Shown: one piece after another, positions 32,559 to 46,498 of the stretch
How positions within the stretch are numbered: position 1 is the stretch's first letter
Layout of the letters: every line of letters starts with the position of its first letter
Assembly: GCA_021186555.1 (NCBI GenBank)
Contig: JAJKFL010000007.1
Span: 26,393,677 to 26,457,676 of the forward strand
Length of the DNA stretch: 64,000 nucleotides
Origin: Reticulitermes speratus
Taxonomy: Eukaryota; Arthropoda; Insecta; Blattodea; Rhinotermitidae
Reading direction: 5' to 3'
Program-made: the position numbers and the translations under genes
The notes under the pieces: model-generated
What the model saw: the letters and a program-made list of their open reading frames with translations, nothing else
What the model was told of the DNA's origin: nothing
Databases searched by the model: none

Positions 32559-32818
32559 GCTGATCCTGGTGGCAGTGCGGTCTAAGGCGTGGGTATTTCA
32601 GCCGCTCGCTTGCTGGGATTGCGGGTTCGAATCCCGCCGGCGGCATGGATGTCTGTCTCTTGTGAGTGTTGTGTGTTGTCAGGTAGAGGTCTCTGCGACG
32701 GTCCGATCACACGTCCAGAGGAGTCCTACCGAATGTGGCGTGTCTAAATGAGTGTGATGTCGAAACGTCAAAAATGAGGAGGCCAAGGCCCAGTAGGTTT
32801 GTCGAGCCATCAAAAAAA
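32559..32818 (+). mobile_element. tRNA(Leu)-like SINE, family A, no extra module
   Basis: The head GCTGATCCTGGTGGCAGTGC, with TCTAAGGCGTGGG and box B GCGGGTTCGAATCCCG, is followed directly by GGCATGGATGTCTGTCTC, GTCAGGTAGAGGTCTCTGCG, and TCGAGCCATC with a short A tail. It runs straight into the TA of the MITE at 32819. Confidence 0.93.
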
Positions 32819-32982
32819 TACAGTCAATCTCGGTTATTATCATGAAAAGAAATGAACATTTTGTGTCGTTATGAACGAGTGTTGTTATAACCGAGTAGTG
32901 TAACGTTATGCTTAAGAATGAGGAATTAATTGGTACCACAGAATGTCGTATAAACCGATGACGTTATAACCGGGTTCGACTA
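32819..32982. mobile_element. pogo/Tigger-like MITE, copy 1
   Basis: TACAGTCAATCTCGGTTAT at the left is the imperfect inverse of ATAACCGGGTTCGACTATA at the right, bounded by TA. The interior has AAACGAGTGTTGTTATAACC-type sequence. TA target sites and CAGTNGAACC-type ends are typical of Tc1/mariner-superfamily pogo/Tigger elements. It is far too short for a transposase. Confidence 0.75.
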
Positions 32983-32984
32983 TA

Positions 32985-33012
32985 TTTACATATATATATA
33001 TATATATATACC
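32985..33012. repeat. (TA)n microsatellite
   Basis: Ten-plus TA dinucleotides next to the MITE. Confidence 0.85.
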
Positions 33013-35649
33013 CTTTCATGACAATGATTCACTGACACACTAATGATCAGACATGACTCTACGTAAGCCAGTCAGACAATAAGATTAAGTGACGGATAAT
33101 TTCCTACATAAAGAAACTACATTTACTGCAATTATATAAGAAACATTTATTGTCGAACGATTATCATTAGTTTCCGGTGCTGAAGCAAAATCTTGGCGGC
33201 CGCAAATTTGAAGATAATTGCGATACAAGTGGACACGAGTGATGTCAGAGGATAAAAATAAATTTGTTGCACCTTATAACAAATGCCTCGTTTTAGCAGG
33301 GAAGTGTATGGAAAAATACATAGTTGGGATAGCAGTACAATTAAATGTAACATGTACTATTATAATTAAAATAAAGAGCCAAACTGCGTGGACTGTAAAC
33401 GTATTTTCTGACAAACTTCTCATATTAGCCTCAAAACAAGGAAAGCATTCTGCTTACAGTTTGGGAATCAATACTGTTCATAAATACCAGAACATGCTGT
33501 TAGGCTTCTGTAGCCTCTGTTTTCACCGAGAATGTGCCCATTTGTATACAGGCACGACTAATGTTAATGAATCGATAAACATCTGAGCGAAGGTTTCTTT
33601 CTCACAAACAGAGAGTTCCGCGTATTCAAACACGTTGAACACAGATTACGAAATTATGAGTAGACGTTCTCGTATTGAAAATGGATAAAACCACGTACAC
33701 ATGCATAAACATGGAGCAATGGTATTTATATTGATGTAGGTGAAGAGAGGAAGAGGGACTGAAGCAGCTAGAAGAAACACACGAAAGTTAAACTGCTGGA
33801 AAGGTATTGGGATGAGTGAAAGGAACTGGAGAATTCACTATCGGCCAAACAGGGAGTACAAAACAGTTTTTTGCCAACATGAGCTTAATTCCTAAACGGT
33901 TATTAATTTTAATCCTCTGACAGAAACATTAATCGCTGCTATGAATAGAGTTGTGTTAGACGTGGCACCCCCTTTCACAAGACCTCACTGCCCTTGATTT
34001 TTTTCTTTTGAAAATACGTGAATGAAGTCATTTATCCAGCACAATCACACAAAATATATAATCACTTGCGGCGAATCATAGATGTTGTTGCTAGGTTAGT
34101 AGGGCGAAGGAAATGCAAAATTTTATACTCTAAAACAAGCAATATTGTACATAAACAGTGCAGCAGGAAAATTGAACAGCAACCAGCGGTAACTAACAAC
34201 ATAAGTTTGTCATACCTAAAAGTTAAGAACAGGACAAATATTTAAATAAAATGTTTCATTCAATATAAGTCCGTTAACAAACCCTGAATTTCCACAGGCC
34301 CTTCAATTTACACTCTACAAAATTCACACTCAGTAAAGCAGACAATTCAAGAATGAAGACATATGTCACTACTCGTGGGTGGAGAAAAACGCCGTTGCTG
34401 GTACATAAGATAAATCAGAATTGAATCCACTGTTTAGTGATAATTCGTACCAGGTACTGAGTTAAATGGCTCTATCACCTTAATTCAGTCATTTGTACTA
34501 TCTAGATCATTCGATCTCTTCCTTATGAAATACAGAACGAATATAAACTATGGATATCGCTGTTTATAGATTGGTACAAACTGTTTTGCGTCATCATAAA
34601 TCATATTTGAAAATTATCAGTCATTAAACTGATTGCCAAAGCTCTTCGTTAAAGTTGAAGGTCTCATGCACTTGAAGCAGCAAAACTTTCATTTCACGCA
34701 CACTATCTGATATAAGCTCGCCTATATGACATTTTGTAAGACACAAAATGTAACGCATAAGTTACGAAAACTTGGTGGCCACCACAATGTAAAATTTAAA
34801 GAGCCACTGAGCAGATTTCTTAGTAGAAATTGGCGACAAATATTCAATTAATGGCGTGTAGCTCGACCTTGCCTATAACTCAAGCGTCACACTGATTTGC
34901 TTAAGACTTCATGCAAATTTTCCCTGCGGTCTCAAGCCCATCCCGTCCCAGAAAGTCATTTCTGGATAACTGAGCCGCTGTTGCCTCACGTGTTGAGGAT
35001 CCTCATCACTCAAAGTTCATGCAGTTCTGTCATCCTACCTACCATTGAATATCAACACAGCGTCCTTCTTCCACAGGATTTCTTTGATGATTTATGGCTC
35101 ATAAAGATATTCGCAAAATTCCACACGTCTGCCAGTACATCCTTCACACCTTCATAAAAGCCTCTAATAACGTAAGTCTGCAGGCTTTAAATGCAGATAA
35201 CAGACTGTGTCGAAATATCGGAAACTCGTTCAAAGCTCTTCTTTTTGCTGTCGTAGGCTCTGAACAAAGGTTAGTGCAAAACTATGCATATTATATATTC
35301 TGTCGCTTCAGTACTCAGAACATACATTTCCTCTTTCAATCAGCAACACTGTCATCATTTTCAAACCCTTCACTGACGAAATCATTACTAATCATAGTGC
35401 CTGTAAAACAACACATTTATCAAGAAAATCTGGAATTACACTTACTTGCAGGGAATCTTTGTCTATTTGCCATAGATTTTGTTGGAAGAAAACGTTATTA
35501 GTTTTATTATTGTGCAATATATAACACATAAGAGAAAATATGACAAGAGAACGTATCGAATTAAAGAAATACAGACAGCAGTGTGATTAATTGCTTTATT
35601 TAAATAAAGTGTCAACAAATCAGTAAAAGATGTATGTCCTTGTACAGAC
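33013..35649. other. No recognisable feature; several short ORFs
   Basis: ORFs at 33218-33586 (122 codons) and 35094-35501 (135 codons) show no domain, no biased composition and no neighbouring exon-like frame. I treat them as chance. Confidence 0.55.
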
Positions 35650-36285
35650 ATACATTGCTACTCATACATACACACATACATACATACATACATGCATACA
35701 CATACATACATACATACATACATGCATACAAATATATACATACATACACATATATACATACATATACATACATACATATATACATACATACATACATACA
35801 TGCATACATACATACATACATACATGCATACACATACATACATACATGCATACACATATATACATACATACACATATATACATACATACATACACACATA
35901 CATACACATACATACACATACATACACATCCATACACATACATACACACAAAATACATACATACACACATAATACATATATACATACACACATACATACA
36001 CACAAAATACATACATACACACATAATACATATATACATACACACATACATACACACATACATACACGCATACATCCATCCATACATAAATACATACACA
36101 TATATACATACATACACATATATACATACATACATACATACATACACACATACATACACACATACATACACACAAAATACATACATACACACACATAATA
36201 CACACATACATACATACATACATACATACATACATACATACATACATACACATACATACATACATACATACACACACACAAACAT
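35650..36285. repeat. (CATA)n microsatellite block, about 635 bp
   Basis: CATACATA runs are interrupted by CACA, TATA and TGCA. Because the 4-bp unit and its complement rarely make stops, both strands show long frames of Tyr/Ile/His/Thr or Met/Cys/Val/Tyr (up to 264 codons). These are artefacts. Interrupted sub-blocks (CACACAAAATACATACATAC, then CACACATAATACA) recur, which shows local duplication inside the block. Confidence 0.95.
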
Positions 36286-39200
36286 AAGAGACAGAACATA
36301 GAACATACTAAATACTGGACTCCGGTAGGCGTTGATTAAGTGGGCGTGGCGTTCATTGGAGAGGGCGACGAACTGTCTGCAGACGGCAGCGGTGAGTGGG
36401 ACACTTAGGGGAGAGCAAATATGACTTTCTGAAGTCTGATTTGTCTTCTCGTGCAAAGGAGCACTTACTTCTTTCAGCTTTATCGAGTACCTGTAATCGG
36501 CCTAATATATAAGACCTCATTTAATACGTTGCCTTGGAACTGCGAGATTTACAAGTTTACCAACATTACAATCACCAAGAACCTAATAATAATACAAATA
36601 ATTCCCTCTACTCTAATATCATTACGGTTTTATGGCCCCATTTCCAGCGTAAGGCAAATGCATCTTCGGTGCAGATCTAATACCAACAAAGAGCTCGGAT
36701 TGCATGCCGTGGGGAGCAGCAGGGGTTGGGACGATGTGGGATGGCGAAGCGACGACTTTATTAATGTCTCTAATGGCTGAGTACACAAACGAAGCGGTAA
36801 CGATGGTGGTGGCGGTGGTGGCCGAACACTGTATGATAGATTACAAAAGGCAACCGGTAAAGTGGCACCGGGACAGCCTCTTTGCTGTTTCTGCGTCCTA
36901 GACCTCAGATCTTATAAACTAGAAGCTGAGTATAAAAAGGCACAACTTCAACATATAGAACACAACTTTTCCCTTTTTCCTTACATATCTTTTTTTATAT
37001 AAAGACAGATTTAGAGATATAATGGGTAGCTAGTAGTATGCTGAACATAACAGGACAGATGACAAGAGGCAGTCCCTCAGACTGGGGGATGGACGGGGTG
37101 CTGAAAATTCCTCACCGTAAAAATATACCTTTATCAAGTAACGAAACGTCGCTAAAGCCGACTCGGAATGATTCTTGCTTAGGTTAAGGTCCAGTGGCGT
37201 GCTCTGTGAGCACAAGATTGAAAGGTCAGACTTCAAAAGAAATGGGGTATTTCTTGAAGAGATTATATACCCGTATACCAGCTCCTCAAATATGTATTTA
37301 GTTAATCAGGCACCAGGAGACTATACTAGAGTGGTGCAGGGCGAGGGACCAAACCACGTGTCTGTACGTAGCTATGACAATTCACTGAGTCTAACATACA
37401 AATAGTCTAAGAGCTACAACATATTACGAGAGCATACACTTGAACACTGCGCTCATCCTCTCGAAGAAGAATCAATATAAAAATACTCTTTGTATTCTAT
37501 TTAAAAGTAATGATTAGTTGTATGCTATAAATGTACAAGTGGCTTTTGTTATTATCTAGGACGTTTCGGTTTGATGTTCTTATCTGAGTTTCTCTACAAT
37601 TTTGTTTCCGTTATGTTAATGTTATTGTTGTATTGTTGTATTTTAACATGGTTACAACGTCGTATAACCACAAAAATTCTAAATCATTTTCCTGAAATGG
37701 GTTCACCGCTTTCAAAAATGATATTCAAAATCGTAGCAAAAAAAATCCGATATTCAGGTATAAGATTTGTAATTGTGTGAAATTAACCAAATATGTAGCC
37801 AGTTGTAAATGAAACTCTTACAGACTTTTACATATAAAAGACCTCTGTCAAAGGAATACATTTATACTTGTTTTGTAATTATACACAGTGGTATGCAAAA
37901 TGTTACAGAACTAAAGCTTGTAATATGTTTATCAGTAATGGATTACATATACAGAATTTACCTCTTAATGATTAGCACAGGATTAATATTTTTCTCAGTA
38001 ACGGATTTATACCCAGAATTGATTACATAACTATCAGCAATGGATCTAATTAATCTCACCATCTGAGATGTCAGACATATCTTCTCTTGTTCTCATGCAC
38101 TTGCTCTGAAAGGAACCTGAATCATTTTTGCAGATGAAAAACATAAAAGTGATCTGTAGGAAAGTAAGGTATTCCTCATACTCACAGCAACTCACCCTCC
38201 TCAAACACGTACTTCGTAACTTATCTTTACTTAATTAAAAATACTTATCGAATTCAGGCCACTCTGAAAGTTGGTAAGCTGTACAGGAGAACGCCAAAGT
38301 CGGTGTTCACTCACAATACTCTCAGTAGCAATTTTTTATCCCACTACGAACCGATATGAGAGCGGGAAAAACACACTTTGAAGAGCAGAGTACGCGGCCA
38401 CAAAATCAAACAAATTTGTTAACTAATTGTGTAACTTCACACGTTTCTTTAAACAAAAAATTTTAAATATTAAAATGAAAGAAAGAAGGAGCAAGTGATT
38501 AATCACTGAAGACGTAGAGAGTTTCAAGTCCTACAAACATAACACACATTTCTTGTTTCGTATCCCTGGATACGGTAGCTTCATCGCACAGAAAGCCTCC
38601 ATCGGTCGGGCTATCGTGTGACAGCTGCTGTGCTCACGGACACGATTAAAGAGACACCCTCTATTATACAAAATAGAATAACACGCTAGGTTTAATGCTG
38701 ATGACTTCCAACTTCTGTTATCGTCCTTCTTTATTCTACTATGAAAGAAATGGCTGATAACCCGAAAGGGTCATACTTTTCATGTCCGATAGGAGCAAGT
38801 TACAATGAAATTACCGGGTGTTTAAAAAGTACTTACATATTGCAACTAAATTTACTGTGTGTCTTACTGAACAATACCAAATATACATATTAAAATATAT
38901 ACAATAATAAATAGTAACCCTTTGAGATTAAAAAGATCACAAAGGTAAGGGTAAGTTTTTCCTGTAATTATGAAGCTTCACACCATAAAGACGGGACACA
39001 GGAGGTATGGCGCCATGGATTCTAAATGCTGGGCCCTCTTTGGAGATCGGTGATTATTTTAAATATGCCCCCTTTACACTATCTGATAACACTCAGGTCC
39101 CGTTAGATAGGAGACTTGGGTTTAATTAACTGTTAAAATTAATACGTAAACGTACGTGAGGAAATAACAGCTCCCCCATTAAAACGGTAAATTTCAGCAC

Positions 39201-42200
39201 AATTAAGAAAATGCCGTCAATGGGCCCAATTCTAAGCCAATTCAATCCGTAATTTATTTTCTTGCTATATCAATATTAACTTCCATTTTCATACCGGCCT
39301 TTCAAGCGATTTCTACATAAAATATCTTGCGAGCGTTTGTTTCTACTCTCGTAATAGTCACATGACGTCAGAAGAGTCTTAAAAAATTAAAAGAAAGCAA
39401 GATATCGCTTATCAAATTCCTCGTTAAGAATTGTATATTTCGCTTTAGTCAACGCCTAACGTAAGCAAACAGGCCCAGTATCTTCTGAACTTGGTTTTAA
39501 GAATGTCAGAGTTTGAGTTAAGAGCAATTAAATGGAAGTAAATTGTCAAAAGGAGGGAAAATGAAAATATAAGGAACGGCCACTTCAGACGTGGGTATAT
39601 AATATAAGGTCTCGAAAAGCTGACGTATTTACCGAGTACCTGAAGTACACCTCTGCTTTCACAGACCTCAGCGTTCCATTACATTATACACAGCCTCTCG
39701 CCACTTTAGCTGAACAGACGCCAGCCGAATCCTGTTCACGAAACAGCTACACACAGAGAATATTAATACAAAACAAATAGGTGAATTTGTACTCCCGTAA
39801 AGGAAAAGCTAAAGACGTGAGTGCGCACATCATGAAGGCGTATGGGAAAATGGAGCTATAACTCCATGAATTCTTAACCTTGATGCTAGACGGAGGTGAG
39901 TGGTCTGCCTGTTAGCTATCTTTATCTTTATGTTATGGCTTCGTCCTGCAATCTGGCGAGAAGACTTTTCTCACTCCTTTCCCTTTATTTTCACTAACCT
40001 CCAAACCCGAAGAATATCACGTTTGTAAAGTTAACAGTGCCTGGATCATAAAACAAAGTACTGCAAGCTAAATGAAAGAGGTGGTAGATAGGGAAAAGTA
40101 TCGTTAAAGGAAGGAAACGATATCAGATCCATGACAGTTTATTTTCAAACAACTTTATTTTACGACCCTCTTACACACATATAAAACACCTATCAGAGGG
40201 ACATCTATGAGCTTTCAGGTATTGTAATGAAGACCGATTTCAGTCTGTCGAATAAGAAGTTACCTGGAGATGCAGGCAGTTACGTTTCTCCAAATCTCCG
40301 ATAAACATCTATCAGACTACACGGTGTCAAATTACATAAAGCAGTAATATTCACAATCCTAAACTCGTATTAGCTGCACGACCTCATTTGTTTCCCTATG
40401 AACTGGCATTATGTCCCTCCATCACGTTCACAAGGAATGGTAAGAGCAGCTAATGCCCCCTAATTACAACAGCCAGAACATACGGCTGACCACGCGCACA
40501 ACTCCAATGTCTAGGTACAGAACATGTGGATCTTTTAAGTTCAACAACCTTATATGTCCTCATGACGTAGTAATTTAGAACAAGGGAGTTCTTATGCTGT
40601 TTTATTGATCAGAGTATTAGTAATTGGCTTCTGTGACAAAATAAAACGTCTCTGTGACAGCACAACGCAGAAATAACCGGCACTGGACTATCACTGGCAC
40701 AACTGACAATAATCCCCTAGACACACACGCTGTATTTTAATCATAGAAAGCCCCCGCTTAAGGTACAGTACAGGTACTAAAGGTACAGTGAACAAGTGTT
40801 TACTCTGGGTGCCCTGTGGTGTAATGAAACGTGTAATGATTTCAGAAATTTTATCATTAAAAAAAAAATTTTAACATCTTAATATACGTAAAACCAAACC
40901 AGAAGATTGCTGTAATTTTCCCCCTGTGTTACTGTACTTCTGTCCATCTAGCTGTAGACACATTCTTCATGTTTCTTTACAACGTTTCACAAACTGTCTT
41001 CATATTTACTTACTACAGATTTTTAAATTTATGCAGTGGTATTGTTGTCGTGAATTCTGTTCTTCACAAAATAATTGATAAAGTACAGGCATTTTAATCT
41101 ACATAAGAATAAACTTGATAATTATTCTTATATTTTAACCCACAACAATTTGAAATATTTCCTTTAAAAGTTTGGAAGGGTTATATTTAGGCTTAGAACT
41201 ATATACTATACAACAGATCATATTTTATTTTTAAGTCGGGTTATTTCATAAATTTCGATATGTTCTCTCTCTACAAAACGCAGTTTATGCTATAAGGATA
41301 CAGATAAAATTGTCACGCGATACTGTTCAGTACAGATACTTGATACTGTTGAATATCCATAAAGATTAACGCAACCATAAATGAAGTTGCTTGACTTTCG
41401 CATTATTTTTATTTATTTAAATTATTTATTGAAGATTGCAATTTACAGTATGCACAGTATACAAGGAAAAAGTTACAAAATTTTTCCGATCACCAATTTA
41501 ACTAAAATGAGTACATGGACCAAAAGTTATAAAGAGGAAAAAATAAAATAGTATTATTGAAAAATACTAAAAAAAACACTACGCTTGAGTTTCGCATTAT
41601 ACCTGCTTGTTCCTCTCATGAATTTGTGCAAAATAATACAGCAAAAGTATTTTATCGAAGTCATTATTCTGAAAGGCTTTTGCACCAAAATTTCTAATCT
41701 GCGTCAAACAGCCTATGAAGTGGAAATTTTTATCCATTCTGTTGGAAAACACAAGAAGAAAACGTCGCGGTTTATTTACCGCAACTCTCTTTAAACTGCA
41801 TTTTCCCGTCCTCCCTTCCTCTCTTGTATTTTAAATTCACCACGTCCCAACACTTTCGGAGGACTACTTCTGTTACGTTTTAGGAAATGACAGTAAGTTT
41901 ATGTACAAAGTTGTATACCTTTTAAAGAGACTCGGTGCCCTTTTAGTGACATATGGTCTGTGTCATTTAAATTTCGACCCATAAATAAAATTTACACCGC
42001 ACAAATTCTGTCATTACTTGGCAGTCTCTAATGTGCTTACAACATCCGTGTGTTCCTATTGCGTTCTTGTGGGTTATGACACAGTTTAGGCATTTGTGTG
42101 TGTTCATCACCACTGAAAACTCAAATGTCAACATCAGCTACTTTTAAATTTTCTGTATTATTTGTAATTTATTTAAAAACGCTTCAATAACTCAAAATAT

Positions 42201-42993
42201 CACCTTCAGGAATATGATGATCAGTGAAAAATATATTGGGAAGAAGGTCGAAGAAATTGGCCGTGACCCGATTTAAGGTACTATGGTTCTAAAGTACTGA
42301 CTTGTGTTCCAGCCATGATTACAAGCTGGTACCTACCAAAAGCAAGTCAGGAAGTGTTATCACTTTAACCCACTTGCTTCCTATATAGCTTCTTCTTATG
42401 TGAAACAAATCATGGTCGAAACAGCTTCATGCTCTACGTACTTTTCACATACACCACACATTAAGAAGCAGGAGTTCAAAAGATGTGAAATTCAGAGTTG
42501 CAATAAAACCCTTTGCATTTGGGAACAATATTAGTCATAAGGATATTTAACTATTAATTATGTAATAGAGCTAATTCCCCAATTAAGGGTTTTAAGTATT
42601 TACGTACTCTTCATATTTAGTACGTTAGTACAGCGGAAGGTACCCACCTATACGATAACACAGATTTCGCAGTTATTATTCATTAACTGCTCTACATTCT
42701 CGAATAATTTATGTTCTGTTTCTACAAAGCTCTTCTGAACCTTCGGAAATGATGCATGGTTAAATAAGCCAACTTATTACACACACTTTAATGAAATAAC
42801 AGCCCATGAAACTTTATGATACACTCATACAGAAATGGAAAAATTTGTGGCTGAGTCTGGATTATGTGTAACGCTATGGCGGATACATCACGTGTAAACG
42901 CATCAAGTTGCTATGCCACTGCAATCGTTTCGTTGCTTAGCAACTTGAAAGTATAACTTTTAGAATGGCATTACAAAATAAATGTCTTTCAGA
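36286..42993. other. 6.7 kb with no recognisable gene or repeat
   Basis: This is the longest featureless stretch. A slightly GC-richer patch at 36690-36870 carries an open frame with GSSRGWDDVGW but no splice-site or domain support. ORFs at 37571-38030 and 41585-41794 are short and hydrophobic or mixed, with no recognisable motif. It could be unique intronic DNA or very old repeats. Confidence 0.55.
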
Positions 42994-43557
42994 CCATAAT
43001 AACATATTCCCCTATGGCTCGAAAGCCCTATATGGGCCTGGGCCTCCTCGTTTCGTCGAGGTTTCACGATCACACACTCAGACACACCACAGTCGGTGGG
43101 AATCCTCTGGACGAGTGACCAGCCCGTAGCAGAGACATCTGCCTGACAACACACAACACTCACAACAGACAGACATACATGCCCCCAGTGGGATTTTTTT
43201 TGCCTGTCCGGGGGTTTTTTCCCCCCCTTTGATCCATTTTTGTACTGTTTAAATCCTTTCGTCCTTCATGTCACTTACGTTCCATACTACCGTCCTTACA
43301 ACAAACACAACACAAACATCCATGCCCCAGGTGGGATTTTTTTTCTTGTCCCGTTATTTCCCTTTGATCCATTTTGTACATTTAAATCCTTCCGTCCTTC
43401 TTCATGTCACTTATGATCCATACTAGTCCTTGTACAACAAACACAACACAAACATCCATGCCCCCGGCTGGATTCGAACCCACAATCGCAGCAAGCGAGC
43501 GGCCGTAGACCTACGCCTTAGACCGCACGGCCACTGGGATCGGCCATAATATCATAT
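42994..43557 (-). mobile_element. tRNA(Leu)-like SINE, family A, two extra modules
   Basis: CCATAATAACATAT (42994-43007) and CCATAATATCATAT (43544-43557) are a 14-bp TSD with one mismatch. The minus-strand head (43543 down) has GGCCGTGCGGTCTAAGGCG and box B GGGTTCGAATCC. Two extra modules follow: ATGCCCC landmarks at 43179, 43322 and 43458 give 143 and 136 bp. Each module's A-rich 3' end is followed by a fresh copy of TCCCACCGGGGGCATG-like sequence. The ordinary body ends at 43008. Confidence 0.93.
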
Positions 43558-43754
43558 ACCATATAAAAATGTACAACTGTTCGAACAACCCAATAAACTG
43601 TATCAACTCTTAAAAGTATCATCGTAGGAGCAGTACGGTTTTTAACTAAGTAACCAATTAACTTCATAAAGGAAAGGCATTGCTGGGTAGATAATTTCCT
43701 TTCGGATACTAAGTGACAAATTTAAAGTAACCAGAACGTCCATTATCATACTTA

Positions 43755-43990
43755 CAATGCCTGTCTCTAGTTCCTACCTCGTTCCAAATCAACCCAGTCT
43801 ACGCCTTCCAACCCCATTCAATTTGCCTTTGATATTATCTGATAACCTATGCCCAGCTCTCCCAAACTACGCCCCTTTCGTTAGCGCTTTCTACTAAAGT
43901 TTTTACGCATTTTCATGTACTGCCCCACGTACGCAACCAATGCTCCTTGATCTTGGCTGTGATATTACACATTCGTCTAGCAGAGTGTCT
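43755..43990 (-). pseudogene. LINE-1 C-terminal relic
   Basis: The minus-strand frames retain HWLRTWGSTWKCVKTLVES and, after a shift, WMGLEGVDWVDLERGRN, matching the [12 protein letters not shown] and [13 protein letters not shown] blocks of better copies. Stops and frameshifts break it, and the DNIK block is poorly kept. It is among the oldest copies. Confidence 0.55.
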
Positions 43991-44957
43991 CCATCTTCAT
44001 GGTTAAATTAACAGAGTGATGACAGCTTTAGAGGCCAACAGAAATGATGTGAACGGATTTCATCACCCCCCTCCACCCACGAATGTGACTCAGAACTTCC
44101 TCTATTCAATGAACCCCAATAGTAGAATGAAACTGATGTAATTGCAATTAAAATGTAATTGTCATATGTAGACAGAAAATACCAATTACTGTAACACTAA
44201 GCTAAATGTAACACTAAAAAAAACTTAAACATGTAGTATTACTTTGTAATGGAGCATGTTGTTAATTAATAAAAAAAGAACTTCCTCTACACTCTGTTTC
44301 TATACAATTACCACACCTCCATTCTGCTCACTTCCACATTGAAGATGGAAGCAGCGGATTCCTCTGAAGAACCGGTTTCCTCTTACAAGCTCACAAGGCG
44401 TTACAATCCAGAATGCAGCAACCTGAACAATCACCGTTTTAAACACGTGAAATTTTAGTGCGTAACCACACTTGAGGTATGCACACCCTCAGCTCAACGT
44501 AAGCCGAGGCTCAGGGATTCGAATAGGCTATTTCAAAGTGAGCGCTTGTTTGGCACATGAGAACATTAGCCCTGTCTCAAGATGTTTAGACACTTAACTA
44601 GTATGTGGCTGGCTGTAAGCACATTCCGTCTGGCGCAAATACCCTTTCGAAGAACAAAGGTTGTCACTTGAGTGCCCCGTGATGACAGGGCAACAGTTGG
44701 TAACAACAGACACCTTCTAATACAGGCAAATAATATTTTCCCTAGTCGCGCCCTGACAGTAAACTTATCAATGGTGTCAATCAAGCTTTATACAGATCTA
44801 GTGCCTTTAATAACTTGTTCCGTGTCTTAATTAAAATAGTAGCTCTATCCACAATAGGCTATAAAAGATTTACGCTCAGTTCCGTATGTCTGAGCTACCA
44901 AAGCACCTTTTATTTTGTGTTCTACTGGGACACGAATATTTGCAGGGATTTAAATGC
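43991..44957. other. No recognisable feature
   Basis: No supported gene or repeat. Confidence 0.6.
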
Positions 44958-45143
44958 ATTCGAAATCGGTTATAAAGTCATGAAAGGGACTGAAAAATTC
45001 GTATCGCTATAAACGAGTGTTGTTATAACCGAGGACTATAATGTTATGGTTAACAGTGAGGAATAAATTGGTACCATATAATATCTGACGCTATAGACGA
45101 GGTGTCGCATAAACCGACGTCGTTTTAACCGGGTTCGATTGTA
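44958..45143. mobile_element. pogo/Tigger-like MITE, copy 2
   Basis: Shares AAACGAGTGTTGTTATAACC, GGAATAAATTGGTACCA, GTGTCGCATAAACCGACG and the right end TAACCGGGTTCGATTGTA with the other two copies. The left end is eroded (CGAAATCGGTTATAAAGTC). Confidence 0.75.
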
Positions 45144-45509
45144 CTTCGCTTTTTTCTATCCCAATATAGTAGGCTAGACTCCCCCTTAACCACAGTAAAA
45201 TAAATTGAGTAATAGAGTGGTTAATAGACAAGCTGGCTAATCTGAAGAAACAAAAAATAAATAACAATTAATAATGAATAACCATAAAATACAAAAGAGT
45301 TTTATTAAAACAGATAATTTTATTTTAGTCTGAGATATTGCAATGCCTCACCATCACCCGCTGAACAATCACATTTATTAAGGCGACATTAAGTAACTTT
45401 CTCGTTGTGTTCAGTCATTACCGAAACACCTGTACCCTATAAGTTTAAGTGTGGCAATATGCGTTTCACTTGCACTTTTTTTTCCTATAGACTAATCCAA
45501 TCAGTATAA
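45144..45509. other. No recognisable feature
   Basis: AT-rich, no supported gene. Confidence 0.6.
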
Positions 45510-45677
45510 CTAATTCCAAGGAGCAGAGTCAATTCTGAGAAACTAACAGGTTCTCAGCTAATCAAGAAATTCCCCGCATTTTATGGAAGTCGAAGGTTGA
45601 TTACTGCCTTCACAAGGGTCCGCCACCTGTCCCAATCCTAAGCCAGAGCAATCCAGTCCATGCCTCCCCATAATCCA
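45510..45677 (-). pseudogene. LINE-1 3' end
   Basis: Minus strand: GGMDWIALA, a TAG in place of a Gln codon, [18 protein letters not shown] and a stop, then the conserved 3' UTR (GCGGGGAATTTCTTGATTAG ... GACTCTGCTCC). Only about 35 codons remain. A TTAG-type tail is nearly gone. Confidence 0.8.
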
Positions 45678-46498
45678 ATCAGAATAACAGCGAAATTTGC
45701 AAAGTAAGAAAAAAAGTAATAAAAATACAACATAAATTAAAAGATCGTTAAGAGTATTTACTAAGCATAACAATTAACAAATTACAATAAACATTATAAT
45801 AATAATTGTTAATTATCTGACAATAAATGTAATTTAATGTATTAAATTCATTATGAAAGTCGTTATTTTTCATACAATTTCTTTCAATTAACTGAAAGTC
45901 CGCTAGTATTCTTTTGTGGAAATTCCGCAGCTGTTGTGTACGCTATAGCATCTAATGGACTGATCTTCAGGAAATATCTTGTATTTTACACAAAGTGGAG
46001 GTTAGATTGAGGAAGTAGGAACACTGTAATACAGTTTCGGGAGAAAACTGCCTGTTGATATGGAGCACCACTAGGCATGGAAATTCATACTGGAATGAAG
46101 GCATACCTACATACCTGTCAAGCAAGCGGGTGGAAGGGAAGGGAAATGGGTGAGCTGATATCTGTTGCCTGGTGACACAGCGAAACCATGGTCGTCATGG
46201 CAACACCGATGTTATTGTGAGACCTTACCTGTCACACAAGAAACAAACAGTAAGGCCTTCACAACAGGTGCAAGTCAGATTTCAATGAGCAGTGCTACAG
46301 ACGGCATTGTGTAATACTACAAAAGAGGAAGCCATATCTTCAGTTTCTTTCAAGGTACTTTCCCCAACTAAATTCTCTCTCAGCACTCATGGAAAAATAA
46401 ATCAATGACTGTTGTTATAAAATGTCAAAACAGCTGTAACTAAATTTCATTACTGGAACTTACGTCAAGCCAATGTAAAACAATTAACCTCCACATAT
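45678..46498. other. No gene
   Basis: GTCGTCATGGCAAC at 46191 fits the RFX X-box consensus but is likely chance. No gene or repeat supported. Confidence 0.55.

Noticed and set aside
33218..33586. 122-codon ORF as a host gene
   Set aside because: No recognisable domain, start context or neighbouring exon-like frames. Length is within chance for 64 kb read in six frames.
35612..36456. Long overlapping open frames (up to 264 codons) on both strands
   Set aside because: They lie wholly in a (CATA)n block, and their proteins are repeats of Tyr/Ile/His/Thr or Met/Cys/Val/Tyr dictated by the microsatellite.
36690..36870. GC-richer patch as a coding exon
   Set aside because: Open frame present, but no convincing splice sites or recognisable protein.
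46191..46204. RFX-type X-box GTCGTCATGGCAAC
   Set aside because: Fits the consensus, but a match of this degeneracy is expected roughly 0.4 times by chance in both strands of 64 kb, and there is no nearby gene.
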